NCBI RefSeq assembly: GCF_003573695.1
Contig: NC_039359.1
Coordinates: 77,886,783 to 77,950,782, forward strand
Length of the DNA stretch: 64,000 bases
Source of the DNA: Papaver somniferum
Taxonomy: Eukaryota > Streptophyta > Magnoliopsida > Ranunculales > Papaveraceae
Direction of reading: 5' to 3'
Part shown: positions 36,533-48,373 of the stretch, piece after piece
Numbering within the stretch: position 1 is the stretch's first letter
Layout: each line of letters starts with the position of its first letter
Program-made: the position numbers and the translations under genes
Notes under the pieces: generated by a model
Told to the model about the DNA's origin: nothing
The model's database searches: none
Seen by the model: the letters and a program-made list of their open reading frames with translations, nothing else

Positions 36533-37878
36533 GGCTAAGATCTGCATCTTAGATGAAAAAATGGTCCTTGATTATTGCGGGCTTTCGTTTTGGTAGCCAA
36601 ATAGGGAAGACCGGCATGGTATGGCGCGGCAAGGTGGTTGGCATGCCATTGGCACATGTGGCATGGCATGCCTTGGCGCGGTTTGGCATGGCCAAAACTA
36701 GGGTTTTGGGCCAAAGGTTACCATGCGTTGTTTGGCGACCTTAGACGACTAGGATTTGCATCTAGGATGGAAGGGTGGTCGTTGATCGTCGCACGCCTTC
36801 GTTTTGGTAGCCGCATGGGGAAGGACGGCATGGTATGGCGCGGCAAGGTGGTTGGCATGCCATTGGCACATGTGGCATGGCATGCCTTGGCGCGGTTTGG
36901 CGTGGCCAAAACTAGGGTTTTGGGCCAAAGGTTACCATGCGTTGTTTAGCAACCTTGGACGGATAGGATTTGCATCCAGGATGGAAGGGTGGTCGTTGAT
37001 CGTCACACGCCTTCGTTTTGGTAGACGCATGGCGAAGGCCGGCATGGTATAGCGCGGCAAGGTGGTTGGCATGCCAGTGGCATGGCATGCCTTGGCGCGG
37101 TTTGGCGTGGCCAAAACTAGGGTTTTGGGAATAAGGTTACCATGGTTGTTTGGCGACCTTGGACGGCTAGGATTTGCATTTAGGATGGAAGGGTGGCCGT
37201 TGATCGTCGCACGCCTTCGTTTTGGTAGCCGCATAGAGAAGGCCGGCATGGTATGGCGCGGCAAGGTGGTTGGCATTCCATTGACACATGTGGCATGGCA
37301 TGCCTTGGCGCGGTTTGGCGTGGCCAAAACTAGGATTTTGGGCCAAAGGTTACCATGAGTTGTTTGGCGACCTTGGACGGCTAGGATTTGCATCTAGGAT
37401 GAAAGGGTGGTCATTGATCGTTTCACGCCTTCGTTTTGGTAGCCGCATAGGGAAGGCCGACATGGTATGGCGCAGCAAGGTGGTTGGCATTCCATGCCTT
37501 GGCGCGGATTGGCGTAGCCAAAACTAGGGTTTTGGGCCAAAGGTTACCATGCGTTGTTTGCTGACCTTGGACGAATAGGATTAACATCTAGGATGGAATG
37601 GTGGCCTTTGATCGTCGCATGCCTTCGTTTTGGTAGCCTCATAGGGAAGGACGACATGGTATGGCGCGGCAAGGTGGTTGGCATGCCATTGGAACATGTG
37701 GCGTGGCATGGCATGCCTTGGCGCGGTTTGGCGGGACCGAAACTAGGGTTTTGGGCCAAAGGTTACCATGCGTTGTTTGGCGACCTTGGACGGCTTGGAT
37801 TTGCATATAGGATGGAAGGGTGGTCGTTGATCGTCGCACTCCTTCGTTTTGGTATCCGCATAGGGAAGGCCGGCATGG
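36533..37878. repeat. ~185-215-bp satellite array, copy 3 (7 units)
   Basis: Unit starts at about 36533, 36735, 36950, 37154, 37368, 37560 and 37782. The duplicated dimer present in copies 1 and 2 is absent, consistent with loss or gain by unequal exchange. Confidence 0.9.
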
Positions 37879-38463
37879 TGGGGCCAAGGCCAATGACGCG
37901 GATGGCTTGGCATAGTGGGGCCAAGGGTTTGGTACAGACGTCTTGGCATGGTGGGGCCAAGGAAAGGTGCGGTTGGCATGGCATGGTGGGTCCAAGGGTT
38001 TGACATGTCATTGGCGCATGGTGCGGCTAGCATGGTTGGGTCCAAGGCAAGGTGCAGTTGGCTTGGCATGGTGGAGCCAAGGGTTTGGCATGCCATTGGC
38101 GCATGGTACGGATAGCATGGTTAGCATGCCTTGGCGCAAGAGATGTGGATGGCATGGTTTTCCATTGGCACAGTGGTGCGGCCGGTATGGTTGGCATGCC
38201 TTGGCGCGGAGATGTGGTTGGCATGCCTTGACGCGGAGATGTGGCTGGCATGGTTTTCCATTAGCACAGTGGTGCGGCTGGAATGGTTGGCATGCCTTGG
38301 CGCGGAGATGTGGCTGGCATGGTTTGCCATTGGCACAATGGTGTGGCTGGCATGGTTGGCATGCCTTGGCGCGGAGATGTTGATGGCATAGTTTTCCATT
38401 GGCACAGTGGTGCGGCTGGCATGGTTGGCATGCCTTGGTGCGGTATCATGAGAATTAGGGTTT
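37879..38463. repeat. GGCATGG-rich degenerate short repeats, copy 3
   Basis: Collinear with 12861-13445 with a handful of substitutions. False ORFs on both strands. Confidence 0.8.
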
Positions 38464-39193
38464 GGCATAGATGATGTCGGTCAATGTTAAGGGTACCCTG
38501 GTAATTCTTACGTAGGCATGATGATCGATTCAATAAATGTGCTAATGGTCATAGTGACGTCATGTCAGTTGTACGGTTTTACGATTTTAACCCTAAGCTA
38601 AAAACCACCATCAACATTAAGTCCCCTGCTTTGCTCGGAACAGGAGCATTGTTGCGAGGTAAGCATAAGATGGTGACATGCAAGGACAAAAATCGAAACG
38701 AAAAGTCGTGGAAAGATGACCAGGAAGGTCCGAATAACCTTTTCAAGAGGTAAGGAGAGTCCATGATCCTCGTGTTTGGCGGCCTTGCGTAGATTCTAAT
38801 CGTGGTGTAGACCGTGAAGTGGCGAGATGAAGATCATCGGCTTAGTCTGGCTATGCATCACCTTGGATGGGTTAGGGAACATCATGATGCTGGATTGGCG
38901 AGTTGTCGGTGTTGGTGCGGCAAGTCATGGCGCGGACGGCTTGGCATGGTGCGGCCAAGGAAATGGCGCAGTTTGGTGAGGCAAAGCATGCGCGGACGAC
39001 TTGGCATGTGGGACCAAGGCATGGCGCGGTCCTGGCGAGGCAAGCATGGCAGACGGCTTGGCGTGGTGGGGCCAAGGCAATGGCGCGAACGGTCTTGGCA
39101 TGGTGATTGGTCTTCGCGGGCCCGGTTGCCCCTTTTCCTTACTTGACTCAAATAGCAAGTCTTTTCCTTATTCAAACTCCCAAGTATCACTCC

Positions 39194-39201
39194 TATAAAA
39201 G
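39194..39201 (+). promoter_or_regulatory. candidate TATA box upstream of the PMD gene
   Basis: TATAAAAG in ctccTATAAAAggaggg, about 615 bp upstream of where the PMD frame opens (39810) and on its strand. It is a plausible promoter for a PMD transcript starting in the LTR-like segment; this is inference. Confidence 0.45.
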
Positions 39202-40054
39202 GAGGGTCGGCCTTTCCTTTTACATCACACCTATATTTTTTTTATTCTGGCTGTGTGGTAACAGTAAAGCGGACGAGCAAACCCTAGCTGTAGGCGTACC
39301 TTTTCATGAACTTGTATAAATGTTGTCCTTCTGCATTGGTATGAATCCTAGTTGTAGGTATGCTTTGCACGAACTTGTAGTATCATTTAGGCGTGAATAC
39401 CGTAGTGATGTTGGCCGCCTCAATTACCGCGCAAAGTAGGCATGCGTGAGCTGGTAACTGTCATTCCCTTCCCGCGAAAACCTAGCTTCTAGGGTTTACT
39501 CCTTTTTCCTGGTGTGAGCGCGTGTATGGTTCCCGTGGTGGGGCGCGCCTCCTCGGCCGGGAGAAAATTTCCCGCTACAGGGTATGGTCTTGGCATGAGG
39601 TGGTGATGCAGGGTCTGTCAGTGCCCATTTCTTTGCTTATGTGCATTATGACTTTGAAACAAATTGGCTTGCGTCCAGTATGGATCTCCTGTGTCTGATA
39701 AAATAATTTCCATGCACTTTCCGTAATAATTTGTCTTCGTACAGTTCCATTGTAGTTATATCGAAGGTGGAAGTAGCGTGAGAGAATGTTTGTTAGGATG
39801 TCATTTTAGAAAAGTTCTGCCGTACTGAAAGATGTTGGCAATTCCAAACCAAACATATATGATGAGTTCTTTACAACATCCGCCACGATTAGGAGAAATC
39901 ATCCCAAGTATGTGTTAATTCTTCTGACTGGTCCGGAAAGTGAAGGAGAGGCCCGGTCGGTTCGGCCAGGGGGTGTAATAAGGTTTTGCCTTCAGAGGAA
40001 AGAGTATCATGCTTCTCCTATTGACTTTAAAATCTCTGTGAGTCCGTTGCGTCC

Positions 40055-41551
40055 TGATGGTTATTTTCAATGATGTTGTAGTAAGATGGTTCGTTCAAGA
40101 CTTGTGAAAGCAGATTTTTTTAGACTTAAATTTTATAAATGATAATAATAAACTCAAATAAAAAGGTGATGTGAATATTGTGGAGAGATTGGGGCTAGGA
40201 TTCCACCAATGGTCGATATTAGTTATTTAATAAAACAATAATTTCGCAACTCAACATTCAAATTGATTCTAATAGTATTGCCTAGACATGTAGATTTTGA
40301 AAAGAATAGATGTTAATCCAAGCATAGAATATCAAAACTCTAAAGCAAGCACATTCTATCAAGAGAAAATACACCTAACTAATCAAAATCATATAATCCA
40401 TTTTTAGATCAATGCAAAAATCATAATAGAATTGCTATAATTAATTTAAAATAAAGATATATCACTTTTACCGAAACAATGGCTTCCTCCATAGCCCCGA
40501 GGATTGGGTTTAACTCTTCATCATGGAAACACACTCAAAAAGATAATTCATTGCTCAAAAATTGCTTATAAGGATGATAATATGGGAGAAAATAATTAAA
40601 AACCGAGTTCGTAACAGTTATAAGTGTTACAAACCAGCTGTTACAGAGAACGATATATGTGAACCGTCACTGATGCTGTAGCATCGACCCTCACCCCTCT
40701 GTCGTTGTCACTGTTGATAAACGACTGTCTCTGTGCGTCTAAAGTTCTTCGTGTTCTTCAGTGCACCAACAGAAAACGTTATTCCTGCAACTTCATTTTC
40801 AGCTATGTTGAAGCTCTAAACTGCTCCCCAAACTCTCCTTCCTCGACTCTACTCCTTAGAAACAACTTATATAGCCTTATGGTACCGAAAATAATCTCTA
40901 ATAACTCCAAATATTCCCAATTGAATGCGATTATTCTTCACGTCCAGATTAGGGAATAGTTTCCATTTTTGGTTTCTCCACGCGGTATTCTGAAGACAAC
41001 ACACTCCAATCATGCTCAAAAGACGTCTCAGAAGAATATCTACATGCTCTGACTCGTGCAAATCGTGCAAATCTTCCAAGTCCCGAGAATATTCTCACGG
41101 GAAATATACCAGTCCTGAGTTCTTCGATTGGTGATTATCTAGCCAAATTGGATTGAATCCAACACCCATACCGTTCCTGTGTTGACAATTAAAACAAACC
41201 CGAGTGATTTCAACCATTGAATCTCCCTAGAAATTCTTCAAATTCCCAACCTTAATTTTGTTCCAGTTTCCCGCCATATTTCTAAATTCAAACTAAGCGG
41301 ATGAAGTCTCCTTAACCAGACTGGGGGTGCGAATAGCAGATGTCCCACTGAGGTGCCCCTTATCCAAAACTGGGGTCCGTTTAGCAGTTTTCCTTCGGGG
41401 GTGTTCCGCATAATTTTGCGAGCCGATTTTTCCAAAAATGTTTGTTTTCCAAAAATACCTACAAACACACAAAACACCAAAATAAGCACAAATCCGAGTA
41501 CCAACAATACAGAAAATTGAGGAAAACTTAGACACAAAAATGTGTCTATCA
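40055..41551 (-). repeat. Athila 3' LTR
   Basis: Plus strand TGATGGTT...TCTATCA. On the minus strand it starts TGATAGACACATTTTTGTG directly after the polypurine tract. ORFs inside (for example 41238-41562) are non-coding artefacts. Confidence 0.85.
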
Positions 41552-41567
41552 AATACCCCCAAACTTA
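41552..41567 (-). promoter_or_regulatory. Athila polypurine tract
   Basis: Minus strand TAAGTTTGGGGGTATT next to the LTR start, the characteristic Athila form. The related phrase ccccaaactta also occurs at about 42534, 43105 and 43202. Confidence 0.8.
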
Positions 41568-42863
41568 TTATTTGCTAGTCCTCGAGCAAAAATAATCTAG
41601 AAAATAAAATGACTACACTTAGCACGTGCAGCAAGTCGTTAAACCGCTAGGTGGCCCTAGCGGCGGAGTGTTGTCTCCGTAGGGTTTAACAGAGGTGTAC
41701 TCACAAAACCTTTACTCTAGACCCTAGCTATCTACGCAGAACCTTGGAAGTCACTAACGAATCTCCTTGGTTGGCATACAAACATTGACTATAGGAGGAA
41801 GTACCCTGATGCGAAATTCCAATTGTTGTACACGAGTTTGCACTCAGCATACTATAATTCATATATAAGTGACAGAGCTCTACTCAGATAGTTTCTAAAC
41901 ATCATAACCGGAGTCAACCAATCACATGGAAAGATTAAGAAGATGGATAAAGAGAAAAATAGATGGTTTAAAGTGAACGGTGTTTCCCATATATGTCTGA
42001 AGGCCTCTGCCAAGATGAGCCTATCCTAATGGACTGAGATACCAGTCTGACTAATATCAACACAACTGGAAAATACAAGGGAACCAGTGGTCGATAAACC
42101 TAAATCTAGGTCAACACAACTGGCATATACAAGGGCACCAGTGGTCGATTTTATTGAATTTATTCCGGTTGGTCTGATGGTCTAGTCAATTTTTTTTTCA
42201 TGGTATCTCAATCACCATATTTCACCCTAGCAATGGTAACAACTTGAATCGTGTGCCCCACCAAATTACTTAAAAAAATAAAAACAGAAGGATTAGGATT
42301 CAACGAGATATGGCAAAACTACCATGTTTGTTTTTTAATTCTAACACCTGAGCTATGTGCTTTTATGAATAGACTCTTTAGATGTTTCCATCTAATCAGA
42401 TTGGTTCCTCAACTCCTATAACCAAGATGTTCTCATCCACTTAGATTGGTTAGTGCCAACCTTAATAAGCATAAATTTCTAGGCTCCGGAGTTTATTTAT
42501 TGCAGCTAAGAGCTAACAAAAAGTTTCTTCCCCACCCCCAAACTTAAATCTAACATTGTTCTCAATGTTCTAATGATGAAATTAAAAGCATGAACAAGAA
42601 GAAATTGTTACCACTTGATGGATGGAAAAGAAATAAGGAAGGATATTACCGTAAGCATGAGCGTGGGTACCTCCCAGGAAATGCTAAATTTAAAGTCTTT
42701 AGCTAGACATCAAATACCTCAAAAAGGATTGTCACCTTCCAAAGTCATATATCAATAGTCGAAACAATTGTGGGTCCATCAGACCAAATAGAGCTGACAC
42801 CAGTATGAGATAACTGCACTGGTTCAGAAAAATGAAAAGAAGGAGCACGTCCTCATCTAAGGT
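41568..42863 (-). other. Athila 3' non-coding region
   Basis: About 1.3 kb with no ORF and no env-like sequence between the linker ORF and the 3' LTR. A phrase 'gtcaacacaactgg.a.atacaagg..accagtggtcga' is repeated twice at about 42055-42150. RT-RNase H-integrase would be expected upstream of here but is missing. Confidence 0.6.
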
Positions 42864-43424
42864 TTATGTTAAGACAAATGGGTTTATCTGCGGTGCGTAA
42901 TTGAATTTCATATGTGTGTCTCGATAAATAGATTCATCCGAAAAACGGGTTTCTAATACCTGGGTTACACCCTGGACAGTATCAGGAGGATCAGGTTGCG
43001 GAGTCTGAAAAGACTCAAGTAATATCTCATATGCACAAGGCTCGAGTCCCAAGTTAGGGACTCTAATTAGGGATACGATACAATCACAAGAACCATCACT
43101 ACCCCCAAACTTAGGGTTTACAGACAAACCTCTAACTATTGCTTGAATTTCTGGATCTTCAGAGTCCTTCAAATACTCAAGAGATTCTTCTAGTTCTCTA
43201 CCCCCAAACTTAGGGTCATCATTATTCTCAGAAAAACCTGAAACTATTGCCTGAATTTCTAGGTCCATAGAATCTTTAAAATACTCAAGAGCTTCTTCTA
43301 AAGATTGATCACATGTCTGATCTAAGAGAATGGTTTCCTCAAAATCATCTAAAGAATCTACCAGTAAAGTGTCAAGCCAATTATCCTGAACCAAATCCTG
43401 AACTAAAATGCTAATCATATTCAC
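42864..43424 (-). CDS. Athila protease-RT linker ORF
   Basis: A 186-codon ORF just after protease, starting four bases beyond its stop. It is very acidic (Asp/Glu-rich) with an internal duplication of a block resembling LEYLKDSEDPEIQAIVRGLS (first copy about 43205-43290, second about 43125-43190). It has no enzymatic motif. In longer Athila elements an acidic, poorly conserved stretch separates protease from RT; here the RT that should follow is deleted. It ends in a TAA at 42864. Confidence 0.5.
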   Translation of the reverse strand: MNMISILVQDLVQDNWLDTLLVDSLDDFEETILLDQTCDQSLEEALEYFKDSMDLEIQAIVSGFSENNDDPKFGGRELEESLEYLKDSEDPEIQAIVRGLSVNPKFGGSDGSCDCIVSLIRVPNLGLEPCAYEILLESFQTPQPDPPDTVQGVTQVLETRFSDESIYRDTHMKFNYAPQINPFVLT

Positions 43425-43427
43425 TTC

Positions 43428-44225
43428 TTATAAATCATCGTTCTCAGAAGGTTGTCTAGTAACATTAAAGACATTTAGTTCAGTGGTCATATTACCAAAG
43501 GATATGTTCATAAGCCCAGTCCTACAGTTGATGACAGCGTTAACTGTGTCTAAAAATGGGCGACCTAAAATTACTGGGATTTGAGAACTTGAGTCCTGAA
43601 CAGGCTGGGAGTCTAGAACAACGAAATCCACTGGATAAATAAACTTATCAACCTCAATCAGAACATCCTCTATGACACCACGAGGGACTTTGACAAACCT
43701 ATCATCTAATTGTAGTGTCATTTTAGTCGGTTTCAACTTACCAAGACCTAGCTGGGTGTATAGATGATACGGGAGTAAGTTAACACTATCTCCTAAGTCA
43801 AGTAAAGCTTTATCGACCATGTGATTACCGATCGCACAAGATATGGTGGGGCATCCGGGGTCCTTATACTTAGGGGGTGTTTGGTTCAGAGGGATGGAAC
43901 TTACTTGACCAGCTAAAAAGGCTTTCTTATGGACACTAAGCTTACGCTTTCGTGTACAAATATCTTTAAGGAACTTGGCATAGGCAGGCATCTGCCTAAT
44001 TGCTTCTAATAACGGAATTTTGATGTTCACCTTCTTAAATGTTTCCATTATCTCATTGAAAGTCGACTCCTTCTTTGTTGGGGCTAAAATATGTGGATAT
44101 GGGGGTCTAGGCACAAAGTTAGTTCTATCAGGAATTTATTGGGAATCCTTAGATACTGTTTCAGTTTCCTCGTCTACGGGCTCCTCTTGGGAAGTAGAAG
44201 GTGGAACTACAGTATGTAGGCATGG
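43428..44225 (-). pseudogene. Athila aspartic protease region
   Basis: This is the retroviral-type protease that cuts the Gag-Pol polyprotein. Visible are a basic CTRKRKLSVHKK stretch, then DLGDSVNLLPY where Athila proteases usually read DLGASVNLLPY, then the flap-region signature LQLDDRFVKVPRGVIEDVLI and ILGRPFLDT near the end. The catalytic Asp is retained, but Ala to Asp next to it is unusual. The frame is shifted relative to the gag tail at about 44225, so gag and protease are no longer one ORF. The open stretch starts at 44114 and ends 43428. Confidence 0.75.
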
Positions 44226-45597
44226 CTACCTTATTGTCTAACGTTTTACCACTCCTAAGGGTTATTATCGAGTTCACATGGTTTGATGATTTCTCGCCAG
44301 CTAAAGATATTTGATGGACTCCCCTAGGGTTGGGTTGTGGTTGACTAGGAAACTTTCCGTTTTCTCTCAATGTCTCATTTATCTGACTAACTTGAGTTTT
44401 CAACTCGGAAATAGCCTGAGAGTTAGCCTGACCTATTCTCTTATTTTCTTCTAAACCTTGAGCAACAGATTGCTGAAACTATACAGTGTTACAAGTTAAT
44501 AAAGCAAGATACTCTTCTTAACTCATAATCTTCTTATCCGAAGGGTTCTGAAACTGTATCGGAGCTGAAGGATTCTTAGTATAGCCAAAACCCGGGGGAA
44601 CCTGAGAGTTACTAGACTGACCTTGATTCCGGCCCTTAGACCAAAAAAGGTTGGGATGGTTTCTCCAGCCAGGGTTATAGGTTTCTGAATATGGGTCAAA
44701 CTTCTGACGGTTATCGAATCTAGTGTTGTTATAAAGAGCATTGGCTTGCTCCTCAACAGTATGTCCTTCCCAAAAAGGCTTTATTCTACCACCACTAGAA
44801 TGACCTAATTCTAAGGCTTCTAACATTTTGGCTATGGCTTCTATTTTAGCATCTGACTCATAAGATCCTTCTACCCTATTGACATTTCCTCTACTTAGAA
44901 GAATTGTTTTCTGGGGTTCCCTACTATTTTCCCATTGTTGGGTCTTATCGGCGATTTCATTCAAAAATGTCATCGCCTCATCAATAGTTTTATTCTCAAA
45001 CCCACCTATGCATAAGGACTCAACCATGGTTGTTGTTGAATAATATAAACCCTCGTAGAGGATCTGAACTAACCTAACCATCTCTAAACCATGATGAGGA
45101 CATTGAGATATTAAGTCATTGAACCTTTCTAAATACCTATATAAAGATTCTCCCTCTTGTTGAGTAAAAGTACAAATTTGTGTCCTAATAGACGATGTTT
45201 TGTTCCTTGGGAAAAAATTCTGTATAAAGGCAGATGTAAGTTGGTCATAGGTTTCAATTGACTCAGAAGTCAAACTATACAACCAATATTTGGCTTTATC
45301 TTTTAATGAAAGGGGGAATAACCTAAGTTTCAACGCATCATCACTAAGGTTTTTAATCTTCAGATTACTACAAACTTCCTCAAATTCCCTAACATGAAAA
45401 TAGGGGTCCTCATTCTCTTTTCCTAAAAAGATTGGGAGCATCTGTAAAGTCCCAGGTTTGAGTTCATAATTTTCCTCGGTTTCATCTAACTTGATACAAG
45501 ACAGATGAGAGGTCCTAGTTGGGTTTAATAAAGCTTTCAAAGTTTCCATTTCAGGCACTACCAAAGGACTAGGAGTACTTTCTTCACTAATTGTCAA
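44161..45597 (-). pseudogene. Athila gag
   Basis: Gag forms the particle that packages element RNA. The frame opens at 45597 (359 codons) with METLKALLNPTRT near the start. The retrotransposon gag core follows at about residues 85-190 (LRLFPLSLKDKAKYWLYSL, FFPRNKTSSIR, GESLYRYLERFNDLISQCP), then the conserved spacer PGWRNHPNLFW. A TAA at 44518-44520 stops the frame where the second copy reads Leu. A second in-frame stop near 44487 sits at the same codon as a stop in the second Athila. The frame continues to 44161 with a PRGVH and TLRSGK tail. No zinc knuckle is seen. Confidence 0.8.
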
Positions 45598-46856
45598 GTT
45601 TTCAAAGATGAAATTTCCAAAGACAGGGCTCTCAAAAGAAGAGTCTTCGATCTACCTGCCTTCACAAAAAGAACTACTAGGTTTATTACTAATCAAACGA
45701 CTTAGAATGTTTATTTTCCAAGCCCGCTCTCTAATAACTTCGGGCATACACTAGAAAAACAAAAGAAAAAGAAAGAAATCCTAAAAGGAAGGGAAGTTCT
45801 ATGCAAACACAAACAAGGCTGACTCCACCACAGCAAACCTACTGATTTCTAGCAAACAAAAAGCATGATGGCTCCACTTAGATTGTTTCTAGACCAGCTT
45901 CTAATCCTTCGAAAGGGAATTCGTTACAATTTAAGCAAACCCCTCTGGAATCAATCCGAGTTAAAGTAAGTTGAATCCAGACGAGGGAAGCTCAGTGGAG
46001 CTTTGATACCCAAGGCCTCACCGGGGTTACAAGGAGGCGTATTCAACTCACAGAAACCATCATAAACTTTGAAGCATGCTTAAAAGAGTAACCAATATTT
46101 TTCGAATGACTTCCCTATTAAGCTCGTTACCCTATAGGTCTCGTTCTAGTCAAATTTTAGGCTTACGTTTGCGTTTGGTTTCGTTTTCCTAAGGCGGGCA
46201 AGAAGGGAACGGTGATGAAATCCGAACCCTTATCTTGTATGGCCAGTCCTTGCCCTTTACTAAGAAATTAAATCAGTCGCTTTCAAATCCTCAGCATATA
46301 TGCAAACGAAGGAATACAGTAACTCGCTGACATGGAATTCGCGAGTGTTTCGACAAACTTACCTCCCGTACCAGACGGGGGATGAACTGTTGTAGTCGAC
46401 TCGGGCCACGAGTCCTATGTCATGTACGAACACGAGGGGCCGAGGCGATATCGTAATCGTCGTCCTTCTCTGCAAACAATTGATATTTAAACTACCCTTC
46501 CGTAGGGTTTAAAAAAAATAAAAATAAATAAACCAAAGTCCACAGTCCACGGTCCAAAAATATAGTGCAAAAGAAAAGGAAAGTCGAAAAAAAATAAAAA
46601 AAAAACTCTAAAGAATAAAAACAAAATAAAATGTCTCTCTCTTTTTTTTTATTAATTTTTTCTTCTTCTTTTCTTTCACTCCTTTCGCTTTGCTTTTACT
46701 CCAAATCTTTAAGTATTCACCAAAAGCTTTGGCAAATTTTTCCTTCGCTCCAAATTCCAAAATCTATAAGGAAAAGACAAAAATCCAAAAACGTAAAGAA
46801 GAACAAATAAAATCCTAAAAAAAAAAATCTAAAAATTCTAGCCTAAAAACAAGTTC
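45598..46856 (-). other. Athila 5' leader
   Basis: About 1.26 kb of untranslated sequence between primer site and gag. It has A/T-rich low complexity at 46500-46650 and a block around 46020 that is conserved in the second Athila at about 52980. No ORF. Confidence 0.6.
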
Positions 46857-46876
46857 GCGTCGGCGGCGCCGAAAAT
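46857..46876 (-). promoter_or_regulatory. Athila primer binding site
   Basis: Minus strand, just after the LTR end: tttCGGCGCCGCCGACGCG. It resembles the TGGCGCCG-type primer site of Athila elements with one or two mismatches. The same position in the second copy reads TGGCGCCGCCGACGCGG. Confidence 0.65.
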
Positions 46877-48373
46877 TGATGGTTATTTTCAATGATGTTG
46901 TAGTAAGATGGTTCGTTCAAGACTTGTGAAAGCAGATTTTTTAGACTTAAATTTTATAAATGATAATAATAAACTCAAATAAAAAGGTGATGTGAATATT
47001 GTGGAGAGACTAGGGATAGGATTCCACCATTGGTCGATATTAGTGATTTAATAAAATAATAATTTCGCAACACAACCTTCAAATTGATTATAATAGTATT
47101 GCCTAGACATGTAGATTTTGAAAAGAATAGTTGTTAATCCAAGCATAGAATATCAAAACTCTAAAGCAAGCATATTTTATCAAGAGAAAATACACCTAAC
47201 TAATCAAAATCATATAATCCATTTTTAGTTCAATGCAAAAATCATAATAGAATTGCTATAATTAATTTAAAATAAATATATATCACTTTTACTGAAACAA
47301 CAGCTTCCTCCATAGCCGCAAGGATTGGGTTTATCTCTTCATCATGGAAACACACTCAAAAAGATAATTCATTGCTCAGAAGGTGCTTACAAGGATGATA
47401 ATATGAGAGAAAATAATTAAAAACCGAGTTTGTAACAGTTATAAGTGTTACAAACCAACTTTTACAGAGAACGATATATGTGAACTGTCATTGATGTTGT
47501 AGCATCGACCCTCACCCCTCTGTCGTTGTCACTGTTGATAAACGACTATCTCTGTGCGTCAAAAGTTCTTCGTGTTCTTCATTGCACCAGCAGAAAACAA
47601 TTTTCCTGCAAATTGATTTTCAACTCTGTTGAAGCTCTAAACTGCTCCCCTAACTCTCCGTCCTCGACTCTACTCCTTAGAAACAGTTTATATAGTCTTA
47701 TGGTACCAAAATAATCTCTAAAAACTCCAAATATTCCCCATTGAATGCGATTATTCTTCAAGGCCAGATTAGGGAATAATTTTCATTTTTGGTTTCTCCA
47801 CACGGTATTTTGAAGACAGCACACTCCAGTCATGCTCAAAAGACGTCTTAGAAGAATATCTCCATGCTCTGACTCGTGCAAATCGTGCAAATCTTCCAAG
47901 TCCCGAGAATATTCTCACGGGAAATATACCAGTCCTGAGTTCTTCGATTGGTGATTATCTAGTCAAATTGGATTGAATCCAACACCCATTTTGTTCCTGT
48001 GTTGACAATTATAACAAACTCGAGTGATTTCAGCCATTGAATCTCCCTAGAACTTCTTCAAATTCCCAACCCTAATTTTGTTCCAGTTTTCCCGCCATAT
48101 TTCTAAATTCAAACGAAGAGGATGAAGTCCCATTAACCAGAATGGGGGTGCGAATAGAAGATGCACAACTGAGGTGCCCCTTAGTAATATAGGTGCCCCT
48201 TATCCAAAACTGGGGTCCGTTTAGCAGTTGTCATTCGGGGGTGTTCCGCATAATTTTTCGAGCCGATTTTTCCAAAAATACCCACAAACACACAAACACC
48301 AAAATAAGCACAAATCCGAGTACCAACAATACAGAAAATGGAGGACAACTTAGACATAAAAATGTGTCTATCA
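46877..48373 (-). repeat. Athila 5' LTR
   Basis: Collinear with 40055-41551. It carries a local duplication of 'aggtgcccctta' (about 48171-48200) and lacks a short 'tgtttgttttccaaaaa' piece relative to the 3' LTR. It ends TCTATCA at 48373, followed by the target duplicate cgtct and PMD coding sequence. Confidence 0.85.

Larger units (their letters stand above)
35610..39579. mobile_element. LTR-like segment with internal satellites, copy 3 (3.97 kb)
   Basis: Same TG...CA segment, about 409 bp shorter because two satellite units are missing. The plus-strand TATA box at 39194-39201 is the one nearest the PMD frame. The right flank is continuous with the PMD gene, so this copy holds the original context of the segment's right side. 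Confidence 0.5.
2211..39899. repeat. head-to-tail triplication of a ~12.7-kb composite block
   Basis: Three direct copies: 2211-14880 (12,670 bp), 14881-27588 (12,708 bp) and 27589-39899 (12,311 bp). Both internal junctions read 'aggagaaatCATCCCgtatcc'. The left outer edge reads 'tttggCATCCCgtat' and the right outer edge 'gagaaatCATCCCaagta', so CATCCC is a 6-bp microhomology shared by the two ancestral breakpoints. The copies are nearly identical by eye. Copy 2 has one more internal minisatellite unit than copy 1. Copy 3 lacks about 409 bp (two satellite units) in the LTR-like part. Shared defects, such as the frameshift in the integrase end, predate the copying. Confidence 0.9.
40055..48373 (-). 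mobile_element. Athila-like Ty3 element, non-autonomous (gag-protease only), complete ends
   Basis: Two 1,497-bp LTRs (40055-41551 and 46877-48373) flank a 5.3-kb interior holding, on the minus strand, primer site, gag, protease and a linker ORF, but no RT, RNase H or integrase. Athila elements are normally about twice this size, so this is a deletion derivative. Flanking bases are cgtcc (40050-40054) and cgtct (48374-48378), a 5-bp target duplication with one mismatch. The target is the PMD reading frame. The LTRs differ by about ten substitutions and one indel over their first 300 bp by eye, so the insertion is not very recent. Confidence 0.85.

Noticed and set aside
41238..41562. Overlapping minus-strand ORFs (104 and 89 codons) in the Athila LTR
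   Set aside because: Inside the LTR U3, overlapping each other in different frames, and not kept in the sister LTR.
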